Shown here: positions 25,247-36,539 of the stretch, piece after piece
Layout of the letters: each line of letters begins with the position of its first letter
Position numbering within the stretch: position 1 is the stretch's first letter
From: Serilophus lunatus
Lineage: Eukaryota; Chordata; Aves; Passeriformes; Eurylaimidae
DNA: 64,000 nt
Direction: 5' to 3'
NCBI GenBank assembly: GCA_013399895.1
Contig: VXBA01001268.1
Span: 62,230 to 126,229 of the forward strand
The notes under the pieces: model-generated
The model's input: the letters and a program-made list of their open reading frames with translations, nothing else
Database searches by the model: none
Told to the model about the DNA's origin: nothing
Translations under genes and position numbers: made by a program

Positions 25247-26381
25247 TGTGGTGGTTTGGCCACCTTTTAGCATTTGGGGGCAGATTCAATAAAGGTGACA
25301 GAAAAATGAATAGAATGGTCAGCAGGAGAACAATTTATTCCAGGGGAATTAAATTAGAGAGGTAGGGTAACCCACAGGAGACCCCAGAATTACATTGAGG
25401 GACCCNNNNNNNNNNNNNNNNNNNNNNNNNNNNNNNNNNNNNNNNNNNNNNNNNNNNNNNNNNNNNNNNNNNNNNNNNNNNNNNNNNNNNNNNNNNNNNN
25501 NNNNNNNNNNNNNNNNNNNNNNNNNNNNNNNNNNNNNNNNNNNNNNNNNNNNNNNNNNNNNNNNNNNNNNNNNNNNNNNNNNNNNNNNNNNNNNNNNNNN
25601 NNNNNNNNNNNNNNNNNNNNNNNNNNNNNNNNNNNNNNNNNNNNNNNNNNNNNNNNNNNNNNNNNNNNNNNNNNNNNNNNNNNNNNNNNNNNNNNNNNNN
25701 NNNNNNNNNNNNNNNNNNNNNNNNNNNNNNNNNNNNNNNNNNNNNNNNNNNNNNNNNNNNNNNNNNNNNNNNNNNNNNNNNNNNNNNNNNNNNNNNNNNN
25801 NNNNNNNNNNNNNNNNNNNNNNNNNNNNNNNNNNNNNNNNNNNNNNNNNNNNNNNNNNNNNNNNNNNNNNNNNNNNNNNNNNNNNNNNNNNNNNNNNNNN
25901 NCGCCGTGCCCCCAGGCCGCCACTCGCCCCAGGGGAAGGGACGGGCCTGTGCGGGAAGGGACGGCCCCGTGCTCCTGGGAACAGCGACAGACAGTGATCA
26001 GCCCCTGCCACCCAGGAGCCCGGGGTGATAAGCTGCTGCCCAGCCCCGGCCTGGGGTGGTGGGGGGGTGGCCTCCGGGAAACGAGGAGCTGTTGCCGCCC
26101 AACCCCGGCCTCGGGGACACCAGGACCGGCACAGGTCCCGCTCTGTCCCAGCCCCCGATCCCAGCTTCCTTCCCCAAACCCCGGGAGAGCAGTTGAAACA
26201 AGGGTCCCTCCCTGCCCCCCGGTCCTGGCCGGGGGCGACCCCCGCCCTGCCAGGGAGCTTTCTCCCCTCCCCTCACTTCAGGGAAACAGGAAATATTTGA
26301 GGAAAATTGAATTTTAAACTCGGGTAAATGGGGTTTCTCTCTTACAACCCCTTTCAAAAGCCCTGTTTTCAAACGGCTACA
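25247..26381 (-). mobile_element. Solo LTR (ERVL-like) interrupted by an assembly gap
   Basis: On the minus strand the element begins TGTAGCCGTTTG (26381 leftward) and ends GGCCAAACCACCACA at 25247, so it has TG...CA termini. It is bounded by a 5-base direct repeat CAACA (25242-25246 and 26382-26386). A polyadenylation signal AATAAA lies at 25334-25339 near the 3' end. The U3 side (25902-26300) is very GC-rich, in sharp contrast to the flanks. Total length is 1135 bases counting 496 unread bases, so the true length may differ. A 5-base duplication fits ERVL-type integrases; that class is inference. No primer-binding or polypurine sequence adjoins it, so it is solo. Confidence 0.75.
25406..25901. 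other. Assembly gap (496 N)
   Basis: Run of N at a transition into GC-rich LTR sequence. Open frames crossing it are artefacts. Confidence 1.
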
Positions 26382-26386
26382 CAACA
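26382..26386. repeat. Target-site duplication, right copy
   Basis: CAACA following the CTACA terminus of the LTR. Confidence 0.65.
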
Positions 26387-28103
26387 ATATCTGCTTGCCA
26401 GACATATTAGAAGAGCCTTTGATTTTTTTAACATCTTAAAAGAGAGCACAAAGGAGAAGATGCTGCACATGTTTTTTCAGAGAGTACTTTTACTAGTTAG
26501 CTTTAGGAAATAAGAGTATTTGGCAAAGTTTAAAGGGTAACATTCAACCAAAATAAAGCATTCCACAAAGTATTGACTTAGCACATACTAACCCATACAA
26601 ATCAGCAAAATCCAACCCATTTAGTCCCAAGTTACCCAAAATACTAACAAAGGAGATTAGGAGAAGAAAGAGAGAGAAAATTAGTAAAATTATCGCTACC
26701 ACCAGTGTCCTATGCAAGTCCAGCTTCCACATGCCCAGCTGCCAGGGTTCAAACAAAGATGAAGAGCACTTTGCTGGGATTTTTTGCTTTGGCCCCCCCT
26801 ACAGCCACACTCTCCACCCCCAGGCAGGACTTCCAATGTGTCACCCAATCCAGGGCTGCGTTGGGGCTCCAGGGTGTGGTGTGGGACAGTGCTCTTGATG
26901 TACCAGGGCTCTCCAAGGAGGTTCCAAGGGGTTGGGGTTTTGAACACGGGACCATCTCACCTTCATGAAATTCGACCTGTCCCCCTCCTCCCAACACACA
27001 CATATTTGAGTCAGTCTGAGCCAATAATAAACACAATAATCCAGTATCTCACAAGAGATTTCACTATTTTATATTGTAGACCTACACGGAAGACAAGGAA
27101 AACCAAGTGATACTTAGGACTAATGAAAGGCTTGCCTTGTTTTGCCAGAGGTGCCTTGAGATGGATAAACTATAGCTCAGAAATAAATCATATCATGAAG
27201 TCCTTAATTTTTTAAAGCTTTGAATCAATGGTATTGCAGGCATGATAGCTACAGTTTAGGAATCCAAGATGTGAAAACCAAGCAACTGTTTTTATTACTA
27301 ATTACAAATTGGATAATTAAGGCTATTTGAATTTGCAGAATTAGGGTTTCTGTAAGGCCTACTGCAGAATTTTTTAGAAATGTCACTTCAGTTACTTTCA
27401 ATTTCTAATTTGCTCATTAAAGAAGAAATGAAAGTGAATAATTTAAAAGTATCTGCAGGCAAAGCACTTCTACTACTCTTTAGGGATGATGAAAAAAGTT
27501 AAAAATGTCATCTGTCTGAAAGCATGTTCAGAGATGACAGTTTGACTGTTGAGATCCAATACTGTCTGAGGTACTGGGTAGATATCTCAGTAGACTGGCA
27601 GACTTATTCCATGTTACCTCTTAGTTGTCTCACTAATACTGGACTCTGTATTTTGGTGGTGGGACAATTATAGGTCTGTTAAGACAGACAGTGGACTTTT
27701 GTTCTGCCCACAAAGGGCAGATTTACTTTCTTAAAGTTTAGGAACATACATACGAACATGATTCTTTTTAATTTATTGATGTTTTCAGATAAATCTGGGC
27801 AGAGGGATTCCCACAACATAGGATAAATTGAGAACTACTCCTTTTCCGATCTTATCTATGGGTCAATTCTGTGTCCTGACATAGCTGCGCAGAGAGTCAG
27901 TAGAGAAATTTCCATAACCATCCATGTCATATTAAAATCATACTACAAATATCATTCATATGTCTTGAAAATACTCATTTCAGCTAGAATAATAATAAAA
28001 AAATATTTTAATGTCTAGTCCTTAGATATAGCTTGTAATGGATTTTTTTTGCTAAAGATATTTGAAAATTTATTTTGAAGAGAATAACTAATAGTTACAA
28101 TAA
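26387..28103. other. Unique sequence with an unexplained GC-rich block
   Basis: 26387-26530 is AT-rich host-like sequence. 26640-26690 is purine-rich. 26700-27000 is GC-rich with open frames on both strands but no recognisable protein. It ends in 'caataataaacac', a possible polyadenylation-type signal. It may be an LTR or other repeat I do not recognise. 27030-28100 is ordinary AT-rich sequence. Confidence 0.45.
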
Positions 28104-28108
28104 TCAAG

Positions 28109-28530
28109 TGTCCTGATTTGGATGCTAGGGGGTGCTAACAATGATGAGAGACTCAATAGAGAAACAATAGCAAACAGTTCATTTACCTAGGGGTGTTCTA
28201 AAATATGGAATCCCACTAAGACACAAACCAATTACAAAGACAACAACCTGACAATATTCACAAAAAAGAAAAATAACAAACTGCTCCTCCAAGCTGGCTG
28301 CTGGCTGGAAGAGCAAGGGAAGGCAGGGAAGAAGGTCTGGCCTGAAGATGACACTCATCCCACGCCGGAGCTGCTGAAAAAGAAGGACAGTGAGAGGAAC
28401 CTCTGGAGGAACCTAAAGGGGGAAGATACCACAACTCCTGTCATCATGTGGCTCCTCCGCCAGCGCTACCCAAGCTCTGGTGATGCTGCACTGCTGCCCA
28501 TGTCGAGGGAAACAAGGAACATTCTCCAAT
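28109..28530 (-). mobile_element. ERV LTR, 3' portion (same family as 35166-36483)
   Basis: Left end 'tgtcctgatttggatgctag' corresponds to 'tgtgatggtttgaaccacta' at 35166. Downstream landmarks are shared in the same order: 'actcaatagagaaacaatag' (actgaatagaggtgcaacag in the other copy), 'aatcccactaagacacaaa' and 'aacaaactgctcctccaagc'. The element therefore lies on the minus strand with its 3' terminus at 28109. The polyadenylation signal seen in the 35166 copy is mutated here. The GC-rich U3 is mostly absent, so the 5' part is deleted or too diverged. No target-site duplication was found. Confidence 0.8.
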
Positions 28531-29609
28531 TTATTTTCTAAGGAAAGTGAGGTTGCAAATGCAAGTTCATAACAGCAACATTCATATAACAGAATTTATC
28601 ACCAGGTAGTTAGAAAAGATTCAAATATGCATATTTGCTAATATACATTTCCCAATAGAGAAACAGGAAAAACCTTTTTGAAATTACTTCCCTCTCCAGT
28701 ACTGCTTTTTTATATTGGAGATACACAGTGCTTTTCCTAACAGATTTTCTGGTTTATTGTTTTTCTACAGGAAATATTTTTGTCCGGATTCTCTGAAAAT
28801 ATAAACCACTGTAGTAATGATGAACTGTGTGGAGTGTTGGAGAAAAGAAAGACAAAAAACCCCACAAAGAACCCAAAAGAAAACAATAATAATGAATATA
28901 CGGATCTCCTGAAATTGGTCTTAAATTAACAGATTTATTATTCTTATCTTCACCTCCTTAGGACCTAGTGATGTGAACCAAAACTAATGGTGTGTGAACA
29001 CAATTAGCTGTAGGCAGGCACATTCTTTAAAACATGGTTTTATGATAACAGCTCCCCAGTGAGAAGAGATTCCTGTTGCTTATATATATGATCAAAACAT
29101 GGAGAAATTAAATTAGAGAAACAGATTGTAATGGGAAGTTACATATGAGTTGCATATGAAACTCAGAGTGAAATACTAATGACAAAATTTCAAAAACACT
29201 GATATGCAGGGAACACTATGCCATTTTGATTCAGCTCAATGAGGAGAGCAGGATGCTGTTTTATGGCTGCTAGGGAAACCATTGAAAGAACAGCTAGCAT
29301 GTACTTCCTCATCCTATCTGCAGAAGGATATTTCTAGAGATGATGTGCCATCGGCTTTAAATATCGTTGGTAGCAGTGGTCTGTATTCAGACAGGGGTGC
29401 TGTTCTGTAGTAGAATGTTGGCTTTTTAGTTGCTGTATGTGTATAGAATTAACAGTTTCTTGAATGACTAAAGGTTGTCTTTATAAACTTACCCTAATGA
29501 AGCAAATGCCTGCTGTCCCCTCACGTCAAAATAGCAGACTTTGCTTGCAGAATTCAACCCTCCATAGTTATGCTAATCCCATGCCTATCACTGATATTGC
29601 CAATTTCAA
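28531..29609. other. Unique AT-rich sequence, no gene seen
   Basis: No recognisable repeat or exon. Confidence 0.5.
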
Positions 29610-29690
29610 ATCATAGAATAATTTATATTGGACAAGACCCTTAAAATCGTCAAGTCCAACTGCAAATCTAACACTATGAAAACCACTAAA
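29610..29690 (-). mobile_element. CR1 3' tail fragment
   Basis: On the plus strand it reads 'atcatagaataatttatatt', then 'gacccttaaaatcgtcaagt' and 'ccaactgcaaatctaacact'. This is the reverse complement of a CR1 3' end of the subtype that continues with 'aaaaccactaaa'. About 80 bases remain. Confidence 0.85.
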
Positions 29691-30128
29691 TGAAAAATTA
29701 ATTGAAATTAAAGTCAACATAAGACAGATAGAGTATGACCTGAGACTTGCACAAGCAAATAGGCAAAAGCTGTACATACTAGAAGTTACTGATTACCAGA
29801 AGACCATGCTTCTGAGATTGAGTATTACATAGAATTAAATTAATCTAGCCAAGATAAAGATGCTCTCTTAGGGTAAGACAGGTAAATTTTGATGCTAAAT
29901 TTGCTATAAGTCAAATTTTCTTAAAACATACAGAAGTCAGGCACAGTAAGGTTGTCAAAAACATGTCAGTTATGTCTGACATGCCGCAGAACTGATGACT
30001 AACAGGTGGTGAAAACTCTGAAAACAGCTTTCAGCTGTTTCTGACTATATAAGTAGTTCTAGTTTTGAAATCTTAGGATGAGAAGCTTTCCCAGGGTTGT
30101 TTGGTTTGTTTCATGCTGCCATCACTAT
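29691..30128. other. Unique sequence, no gene seen
   Basis: Ordinary AT-rich sequence leading to the C/T pentamer repeat. Confidence 0.5.
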
Positions 30129-30340
30129 CCCCTCCCCTCCCCTCCCCTCCCCTCCCCTCCCCTTCCCTTCCCTTCCCGGAGCGCGGCTCGGGATGGGATC
30201 CATCCCTTCCTCCGGCAGCGGGAACGCCTCCAGCTGCCGGCGAGGGGCTGGATCTGGTCCGGGATCGGCGATTTTCGTCACTTTTCCCTNTCCCTTCCCT
30301 TCCCTCCCCTTCCCTTCCCTTCCCTTCCCTTCTTTTTTTC
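30129..30340. repeat. (CCCCT)n/(CCCTT)n polypyrimidine repeat split by a GC-rich spacer
   Basis: Left arm 30129-30177 is CCCCT units drifting to CCCTT. The right arm, about 30284-30335, is CCCTT units. Between them lie about 110 bases of very GC-rich non-repetitive sequence (30178-30288) containing the near-palindrome GGGATGGGATCCATCCC. One undetermined base is at 30290. The minus strand has GGGG runs at 5-base spacing and could form G-quadruplex or triplex structures. The single N and the repeats suggest a hard-to-assemble spot. Confidence 0.9.
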
Positions 30341-33300
30341 CTACATTTAGAGACTATTTAATTGAGTTCACAGTAATATCTCAGAAGTTAGGGTTTCTTT
30401 TTTTCAGGTAGCCTTGCTTACTTGCAGAACATTATTTATGTGGATAGAAGGAGTACTCAGGAATTGACAGTCTCAAAACCATGGGAATCCATGCAGGTAT
30501 GAAGAAAAGTATGCAGGTGGAAGGTTAGAAAAGCAGAGAGAGTTAGAGGTAGAAATATACCTACAACTTTGCTATTATTGTAACAACTAAAGCCTTATTC
30601 ATGCTATTGTGTGAAATCAGGGCTATTAAGTGGTTACTAATTTACTCTTTCCATTATAAAAGAGTCTATTTTATGTCATCTTTAAAAGTTTCTGTTTCTT
30701 TTAACTAGATTTTTATTCTTCAATCTCATTGCTGCTTATGCACTTTCTGCCCTTCTCCACACTTTCAGTACTAACTAAATGATCATAGACCTTCATATTA
30801 GCGTGAGGGGAAAACATGAAAAGGATTTAAAAATATCTTTATTGAACGGAAGGTTATTCTTATAAGGCAAACACAAAATATCTGGTTAAAATTATCATTC
30901 AGCCTGGCACAACAGGACTTGTTGCTAAATTGGTATCTTTCTTAGGGTGTTTGTTTAGTACTAACTCTTTACACAAGTGTGAAGCGCCTATGCTTACCTA
31001 GCTTAGCACTCTAACATGTTTACTATATTTGTACATAACTGTTTAATAACATATACATAAAACTTTGGTGCGAAAGTGACCTTGGTTTTGGTTTTGCTGA
31101 GAAATAGTTTGTTCTGGCTAAAGGTAACTTAGTCGGACTTGTTAGTGTATGATTTTTTGTGTTAGTGTTGAAATAGTTGGAAAACAGAGCATGACTTTTA
31201 CAAAAAAAGAATAAGGCTACCTTAATAATAAATCAGAGGAGGTCCTCTGAATATAAAATAAGAGGACAGAGTGAACTAGTTTTTTAGTATGGAGTACGAG
31301 GTGTGATGGGATTTCTTCCTTGTATTAATATTTACTTTCCTTAACTGGAGCATGCACACAGATCAGATACAGCTCCTTTTAATACCATTGGAAAATTTCT
31401 GTTATATTCAATAGAAACATAGACTGGGTTTTTTTCATGTGGAGTGAAATGAATCCATTTAAGTAGAACATAAAAACCTGTAAAGAAGATTATAAGTCTT
31501 GGGGGAAGTTGGCGGTACATTGGTTTCAGAGAGAACTTGGGGGTGTTTTTATGATAAAGGTTAACTGCATTAGTAGAGACATTAAATCTTATGCATCTAC
31601 AATCAAATGACCATAAGCCAGTGATTAGTTATGAAGATGTCATGATTCACACCAGACCCAAAAATACAGTATAGAGATACATATTAATAAAACATACAGT
31701 GTTTCTCTGTTTGTAAAAACTAGTACAAGAATATACTAAAATCAGAAGAATGGGTTAAAGAAACACCAGAAAAAACACCAAAACAAAAAAAAAATCACAA
31801 CATGTAAGAAAACCTTTGTATTTGCTTCTTGCTAAAATGCATTTCTATTATGTTGATTGCTTCATCTGTTATGCACTTAAGTTGCTAGGAATAGATGGAT
31901 TTATTCCTTACAGTTTTATACCAAAGAACATTCATATTCAAAACCAAAACAAAACAGCAAAAAAACAGCTTGGTGCTTTTTAAAGCTATTTTTCAAAGGA
32001 CTATTTTATTAGAATGGACAAAATTTTCAGGTTACATGATGTTCCTATAGTGTCTCCAGACACAAATTATTAATATTATTATTATTCCATTCACGCCATT
32101 CAATTTAAGGCCTGATTACCATATTTTTTCAGTTTTTGTCATTTTTATTGCCTGTTCTGCAAAACAGAAGAAGGAAGTCCATGGTGAAACTTTCTCTCTC
32201 AATTAGTTATTTTATAGCTACCATTTCTGCTCATCCCACATATAATTAATGAAAGCAATTTGATAGTAAAATCCAGTAATCCTCTGCATTATTTTATGTG
32301 GTGCATACTAGTCTTATTTGTCTCTTTCACATAGTCCATGATTCTAAAATATTAGTCAGTGCACAATACTGCCAACTGAGTAATAGTTTATGTTCTTCTC
32401 TACTCAACCTGTTATAATAATTTATAATTGAGGTCCTCGGATCTGGACATAGTCCCATCTCCTATGTTTAGTCTTTATGTCTATGTTATTATCTACTTTG
32501 TAATGCATGTTATGTAAATGAGACAATCATGATTTTATAAATAAGACCTTTTATCCCCACATTTTGACAAAATACTTCCAGGTTACCACAGTTTAGTGAA
32601 TTTTCCTCTCAAAATATTCTAATCCATTCATTTTATGCTGTTCTTGAAGAGTTTGTTATCTATTTATGGCCCGAAATATCTTCAGCCTCTCTGAGTCCTT
32701 TTCTTCAATTCTGCTTGTCACTGTCCTGTTCAGTTTCCTATGACTACTCTTTTTCATGTTGCTCTCTCAGTAGAATACTGTAAAAACAGAGAAATTTAGA
32801 TGCTGCTTATATTAGTTCAGTGAACTTTGATTTAACAATATCTCCACTGGATTTTTTACCTTTTTAACACCTTTAGCTTTTCCCTTTGTTTTTATCCTAA
32901 ACATTTTTATTTTATTAATACTTTCATAATTACAATTTTTGTCATTTCTAGGTCTATTGTTTCATTATACAACTTAGGTAAGAGATGAATAGCATCCTTA
33001 TTTCAACTATTACATTCAGCCTTATGCCTCTAAAACAGCCATGAAGAAGCCTCGACTTTATCAGTCACTTAGTCATATAGATAGTTCATATAGATATTAG
33101 CATTGGGGCACTAGAAGGCTGATATAACACTGAAGAAATATAAAGATTCACCTGTGGAATCATCATTCCTGTTTAGAATTTGAATCATAATTGTAGTACT
33201 ATACTGTGCAGTCTTTACCATAAATTATATGCATTCACCAAATCTCTGTTCAAATACTCTTACAATTCCTTTGTGTAGTGCTAGTCATTCATATGACAAA

Positions 33301-35160
33301 CCTAATCTACCACAAACCTACTATAAAGAATGGTCTTGAATATTTCTTTGTATCCCTTCCCTCTTCTGCATTCATTATTTTTCCCTTCCATTCCATTTGT
33401 TTTTTTTTTTGTTTGTTTGGTTGGTTGTTTTGGTTTTTTTTTTCAGCACTGTAAAACAAATATTTTATTCATCTGCTAGGTATTCTATTACTCTAGCTCA
33501 AGACAATGTATTTTTAATTTCTACTTGCTTATTTCAGTGTGCTTCTGACTCTAGCACGGAATCAAATGCATATATGCTATGCATATCACTAGGTTTTTAT
33601 ACCCCATTTTAAACCCATAACACATATCTTGCCTTTGCTATAGGCACAGTTGTCTCATCCTGTAGAGTATTAGCAGAATATATGTATAACTAAATCCATA
33701 CTACACATGTAAGCATCTACATATACACACCAGTAACAGAATTAGAGATCACTGTAATGGGAGAATTTAACAGGCTAACAAGTCAATTTTAAACTTGAGA
33801 ACAAAATCAGATTTACATTCTGCAACAGGTGGATGACCATTTTTTATGCATTATGACTACTTATTACTTTGTGTACAAAACCATCTGTCCATTGCCTCCT
33901 ATCTTCATAATCTCACTATCCATGAGTATGCAATGAAACTGGTGACAAGCTGCTAGCCTTCATGGCTAGAATCCATAGTCACTAAGGGCAAGGTGATCAG
34001 ACCAGAGAGATCTTTCATGAAAAAATTAGACCTGCAGTGAACTTGTCTTTTTCTTCATAATTTCTTGTGGTATTTTTATTGCATACCTCTTGTTTATTTT
34101 TCCCCATCCTCTTTTCTTTTTTCAGGCAGAAAATCCTAATTGCAGTCTATCATGTTTATCTTGGGTTTTGTTCTTTATTCTTTATCTTACAAACTTTATT
34201 ACTTTAGTTGCTATTTACATAGTTTCTATAGCTCCTAACTGCAACAACACAATTCCTTGTTTACCAGTTTGATCACATTGAAAACATATCTATGTGAAAT
34301 GACTCTACATTGTGTCTCACAAGTGTTGCAAAATGCCTGTATGGTGTTTTTGATTATACTATTTTATTATGCTTATATTCAAACTATCTTTATCATCATT
34401 AGTGCATCTATAATTTTTAGGTGTCACAGGGCTTCACTTTAGCAGACATTTCGCCTTTCTTGTAAAAGTATTCTGAAGAAATGAATTTCATAACATTTTT
34501 ATAATGCTTTAACCTTACTTTTTTCCTTTTCTTGGTACACAAGTTACTTAGCCGTGCAGCTCGATTTATTTTTGGCTCTTTGCAGTCAAGCAAACTGAAA
34601 GATTGCATGGCACTCTGTACTTGGACATTCTTCACCTTATTTTTAAATGCATTCTGTTTACTGGCTTTATAGTTGCTACTATTGTCATCTCTGGCATGTG
34701 TTAAGTTTGTTCTGAAAATTGATGATACCATTTTAAAAAGCCATTAAAATTCCTACCATACTCATTATTAACAGAAAAGCTTGACTCAACTTTAAGTCTT
34801 GGAAGAAGGAATGAATGTGAAGTTTACATATGAAGATTTTTGTCACATTGCATTTTTGGCATTTTGTCAGACTATATTGAAATTAGAATTACAAACCCAT
34901 GTACAGAACCTTTACACAGCTTGCTCCTGTCCAGGTTCTTATGTATAAGCATATAGATATTTTAGACATGAAAATCATGAAGAAGGATCTTAAATCTTAA
35001 CTAGACAAATGTACTTGTGACTTGTCCAGCAACAGGTGGCAGGTGACTTACAATTTGAGGTTTAGGCACTTCAAAAACTAGGCATAAAAGAATAGAACTT
35101 CACCTAACCAGCAGTTTCAATACATGAAAAATCCTACTATCTACCAATTTATTTTCATCC
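30341..35160. other. Unique AT-rich sequence
   Basis: No retrotransposon recognised over 4.8 kb. It contains T-rich and GTTT-rich runs at 33403-33442 and the minus-strand candidate exon at 34417-34731. 30900-31160 has a patch ('acataaaactttggtgcgaa') that might be a decayed LTR but I cannot support it. Confidence 0.45.
34417..34731 (-). CDS. Unrecognised 104-codon reading frame, possible host exon
   Basis: The frame begins MVSSIFRTNLTHARDDNSSN and is rich in Lys, Asn and Ser. A basic patch TKKRKKVRLKHYK lies at about residues 66-78 and resembles a nuclear-localisation type sequence. There is no membrane segment. It uses balanced codons and is less Phe/Leu/Ile-biased than the chance frames nearby. 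On the minus strand an 'attttcag' acceptor-like site falls at the end of codon 6, in phase 2. A 'AAAGTAAGG' donor-like site follows the KKRKK codons. These would bound an internal exon of about 190 bases. No similarity is recognised, and chance is the leading alternative explanation. Confidence 0.2.
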   Translation of the reverse strand: MVSSIFRTNLTHARDDNSSNYKASKQNAFKNKVKNVQVQSAMQSFSLLDCKEPKINRAARLSNLCTKKRKKVRLKHYKNVMKFISSEYFYKKGEMSAKVKPCDT

Positions 35161-35658
35161 TTGAGTGTGATGGTTTGAACCACTAGGGGACGCAACAATG
35201 ACGAAAGACTGAATAGAGGTGCAACAGCAAACACGGGTTTATTTTCTGTGGGCTCTATAGACCTTATAGAATCCCACTAGGCACTAAACAAATACGCACA
35301 ACAGACCCAACAATGTTCCGCAATAAAATTAAAATAAAAAGAAAACAAATAACATACTGCTCCTCCAAGCAGACTGGTGAGCTGAGGAGCAGAGGGAAGG
35401 AAGGGAAAACTCCCTCGAAGATGGTATCTCTGGGTCTCAGAGCCTCTAAAAGACAAAACAGTGAGAAGCACTCTCCCCCCGGGAACACAAAGGGAAAAGA
35501 TACCACACTGTTGCAGCTGGCTGGTCTCCTGGTGCCACTGTTGGAGCTCCAATGGTGCTGCAGGGTAACAGGAGCCAGGAGGGACCAGGAGGAATGGCAC
35601 TTGATGTTATCTGGACCATGACAAGCTGGCTGAAGGGGACAGGACTTCCAGGGTTCTG

Positions 35659-35667
35659 CCTTTTATG
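35659..35667 (-). promoter_or_regulatory. LTR TATA-like box
   Basis: CATAAAAGG on the minus strand, about 55 bases downstream of the CCAAT box in LTR sense, which is canonical core-promoter spacing. Confidence 0.6.
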
Positions 35668-35720
35668 AGCTCTTGATCTCGTGTGAACTGGGGCCCTCTT
35701 CCTGGGTAGGAAGCCTTCCT

Positions 35721-35725
35721 ATTGG
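35721..35725 (-). promoter_or_regulatory. LTR CCAAT box
   Basis: CCAAT on the minus strand in the context CTGACCAATAGG, upstream of the TATA-like box of the LTR. Confidence 0.6.
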
Positions 35726-36539
35726 TCAGCACCACCTCTTTCTGAGATGTAGGCACTTTGAGCAAGATGGCGCTTCCCACCAAAAAAAGCCATGTGCTCT
35801 GGACCTGAGGCCCAGCAGCCACCACCGCTGCTGGCCGCGGGGAACTCCCGGGACCAGCGGCACCACCTGTGGAGCCCCTGCCACCTGTAGGGACTGGCTA
35901 CGGATGGTGGGGGCAAACCTCCTGGCAGCACTGTGGGGGATGGGCCAGCTCCATTCCTGTGCCATTGCTCCTGCGCTGTGGCGACAAGAGAAATGGTGGC
36001 AGAGCAGCGTCATGCACTCTCCACTGCTCTCAGGGGTACCATTGGTCTTGGTCTAAGCTGCCACAGCTGTGAGGAAGACACCTCCAGTGCGTGCGCCTCT
36101 GCAGAAGGGCAGAGAAGCAGCACAAGCAGTGCCCGAGCGGCTGTTGAGCTCAGCTCAGCACCACTCTATAGTGGAGATAAGGGCCCCCCCCCCGCACAGT
36201 GCCAGTGAGTGGGAGCCCGGGAGAGCAGAGCCAGGACGGTCTCAGACCTGGTCCTGGCTTCACGACACCCTGCCGCATGCCCCGGTCCCCTGCCCGTCTA
36301 CGGAGGACAGGCAGGAGAAGCTCTGCAGATGCTGAGACCGGAGTTCGACCATGGTATGTGGGGAGAAGGGAATAGATTCCTTTCATGCTTGTTAAAAAAC
36401 AAAACAATTTTAATGCTTTAACAGGAAAACAACCTAAACGTTCCCCCTCCCCAGAGGAAAAATCAGTATTCAAATCTATTACATGGAGAAGAAAATAAGA
36501 GAAAAAGAAAGAGAGAAAAAGAAAGTAGTAAATCTCATT

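Larger units (their letters stand above)
35166..36483 (-). mobile_element. ERV LTR, near full length, with readable promoter
   Basis: Minus-strand element of about 1.3 kb. Its 3' terminus is at 35166 (GGTTCAAACCATCACA in LTR sense) and its likely 5' terminus is TGTAATAG at 36483. LTR-sense landmarks are in the correct order: a GC-rich U3 (about 36340-35780), a CCAAT box (35721-35725), a TATA-like CATAAAAGG (35659-35667), a long R region, and an AATAAA signal (35238-35243) about 70 bases before the end. Flanks TTGAG (35161-35165) and TGGAG (36484-36488) are a possible 5-base duplication with one change. The 3' portion matches 28109-28530. No internal retroviral genes are present. Confidence 0.75.

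Noticed and set aside
25349..26011. Long open frames of 177-220 codons on both strands
   Set aside because: They run through 496 undetermined bases; the apparent length is an artefact of the gap.
25949..26405. GC-rich open frames of 91-135 codons on both strands
   Set aside because: They lie inside the U3 of a solo LTR. High GC lowers stop frequency, and no protein features are seen.
30078..30411. Pro/Ser-rich proteins in three frames
   Set aside because: Translations of C/T pentamer repeats including an undetermined base.
30900..31160. Decayed LTR around 'acataaaactttggtgcg'
   Set aside because: One TATA-like word and no ends, poly(A) signal or family landmarks that I can support.
35313..36473. 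Many overlapping open frames of 70-127 codons
   Set aside because: They fall in a GC-rich LTR, overlap on both strands and encode no recognisable protein.
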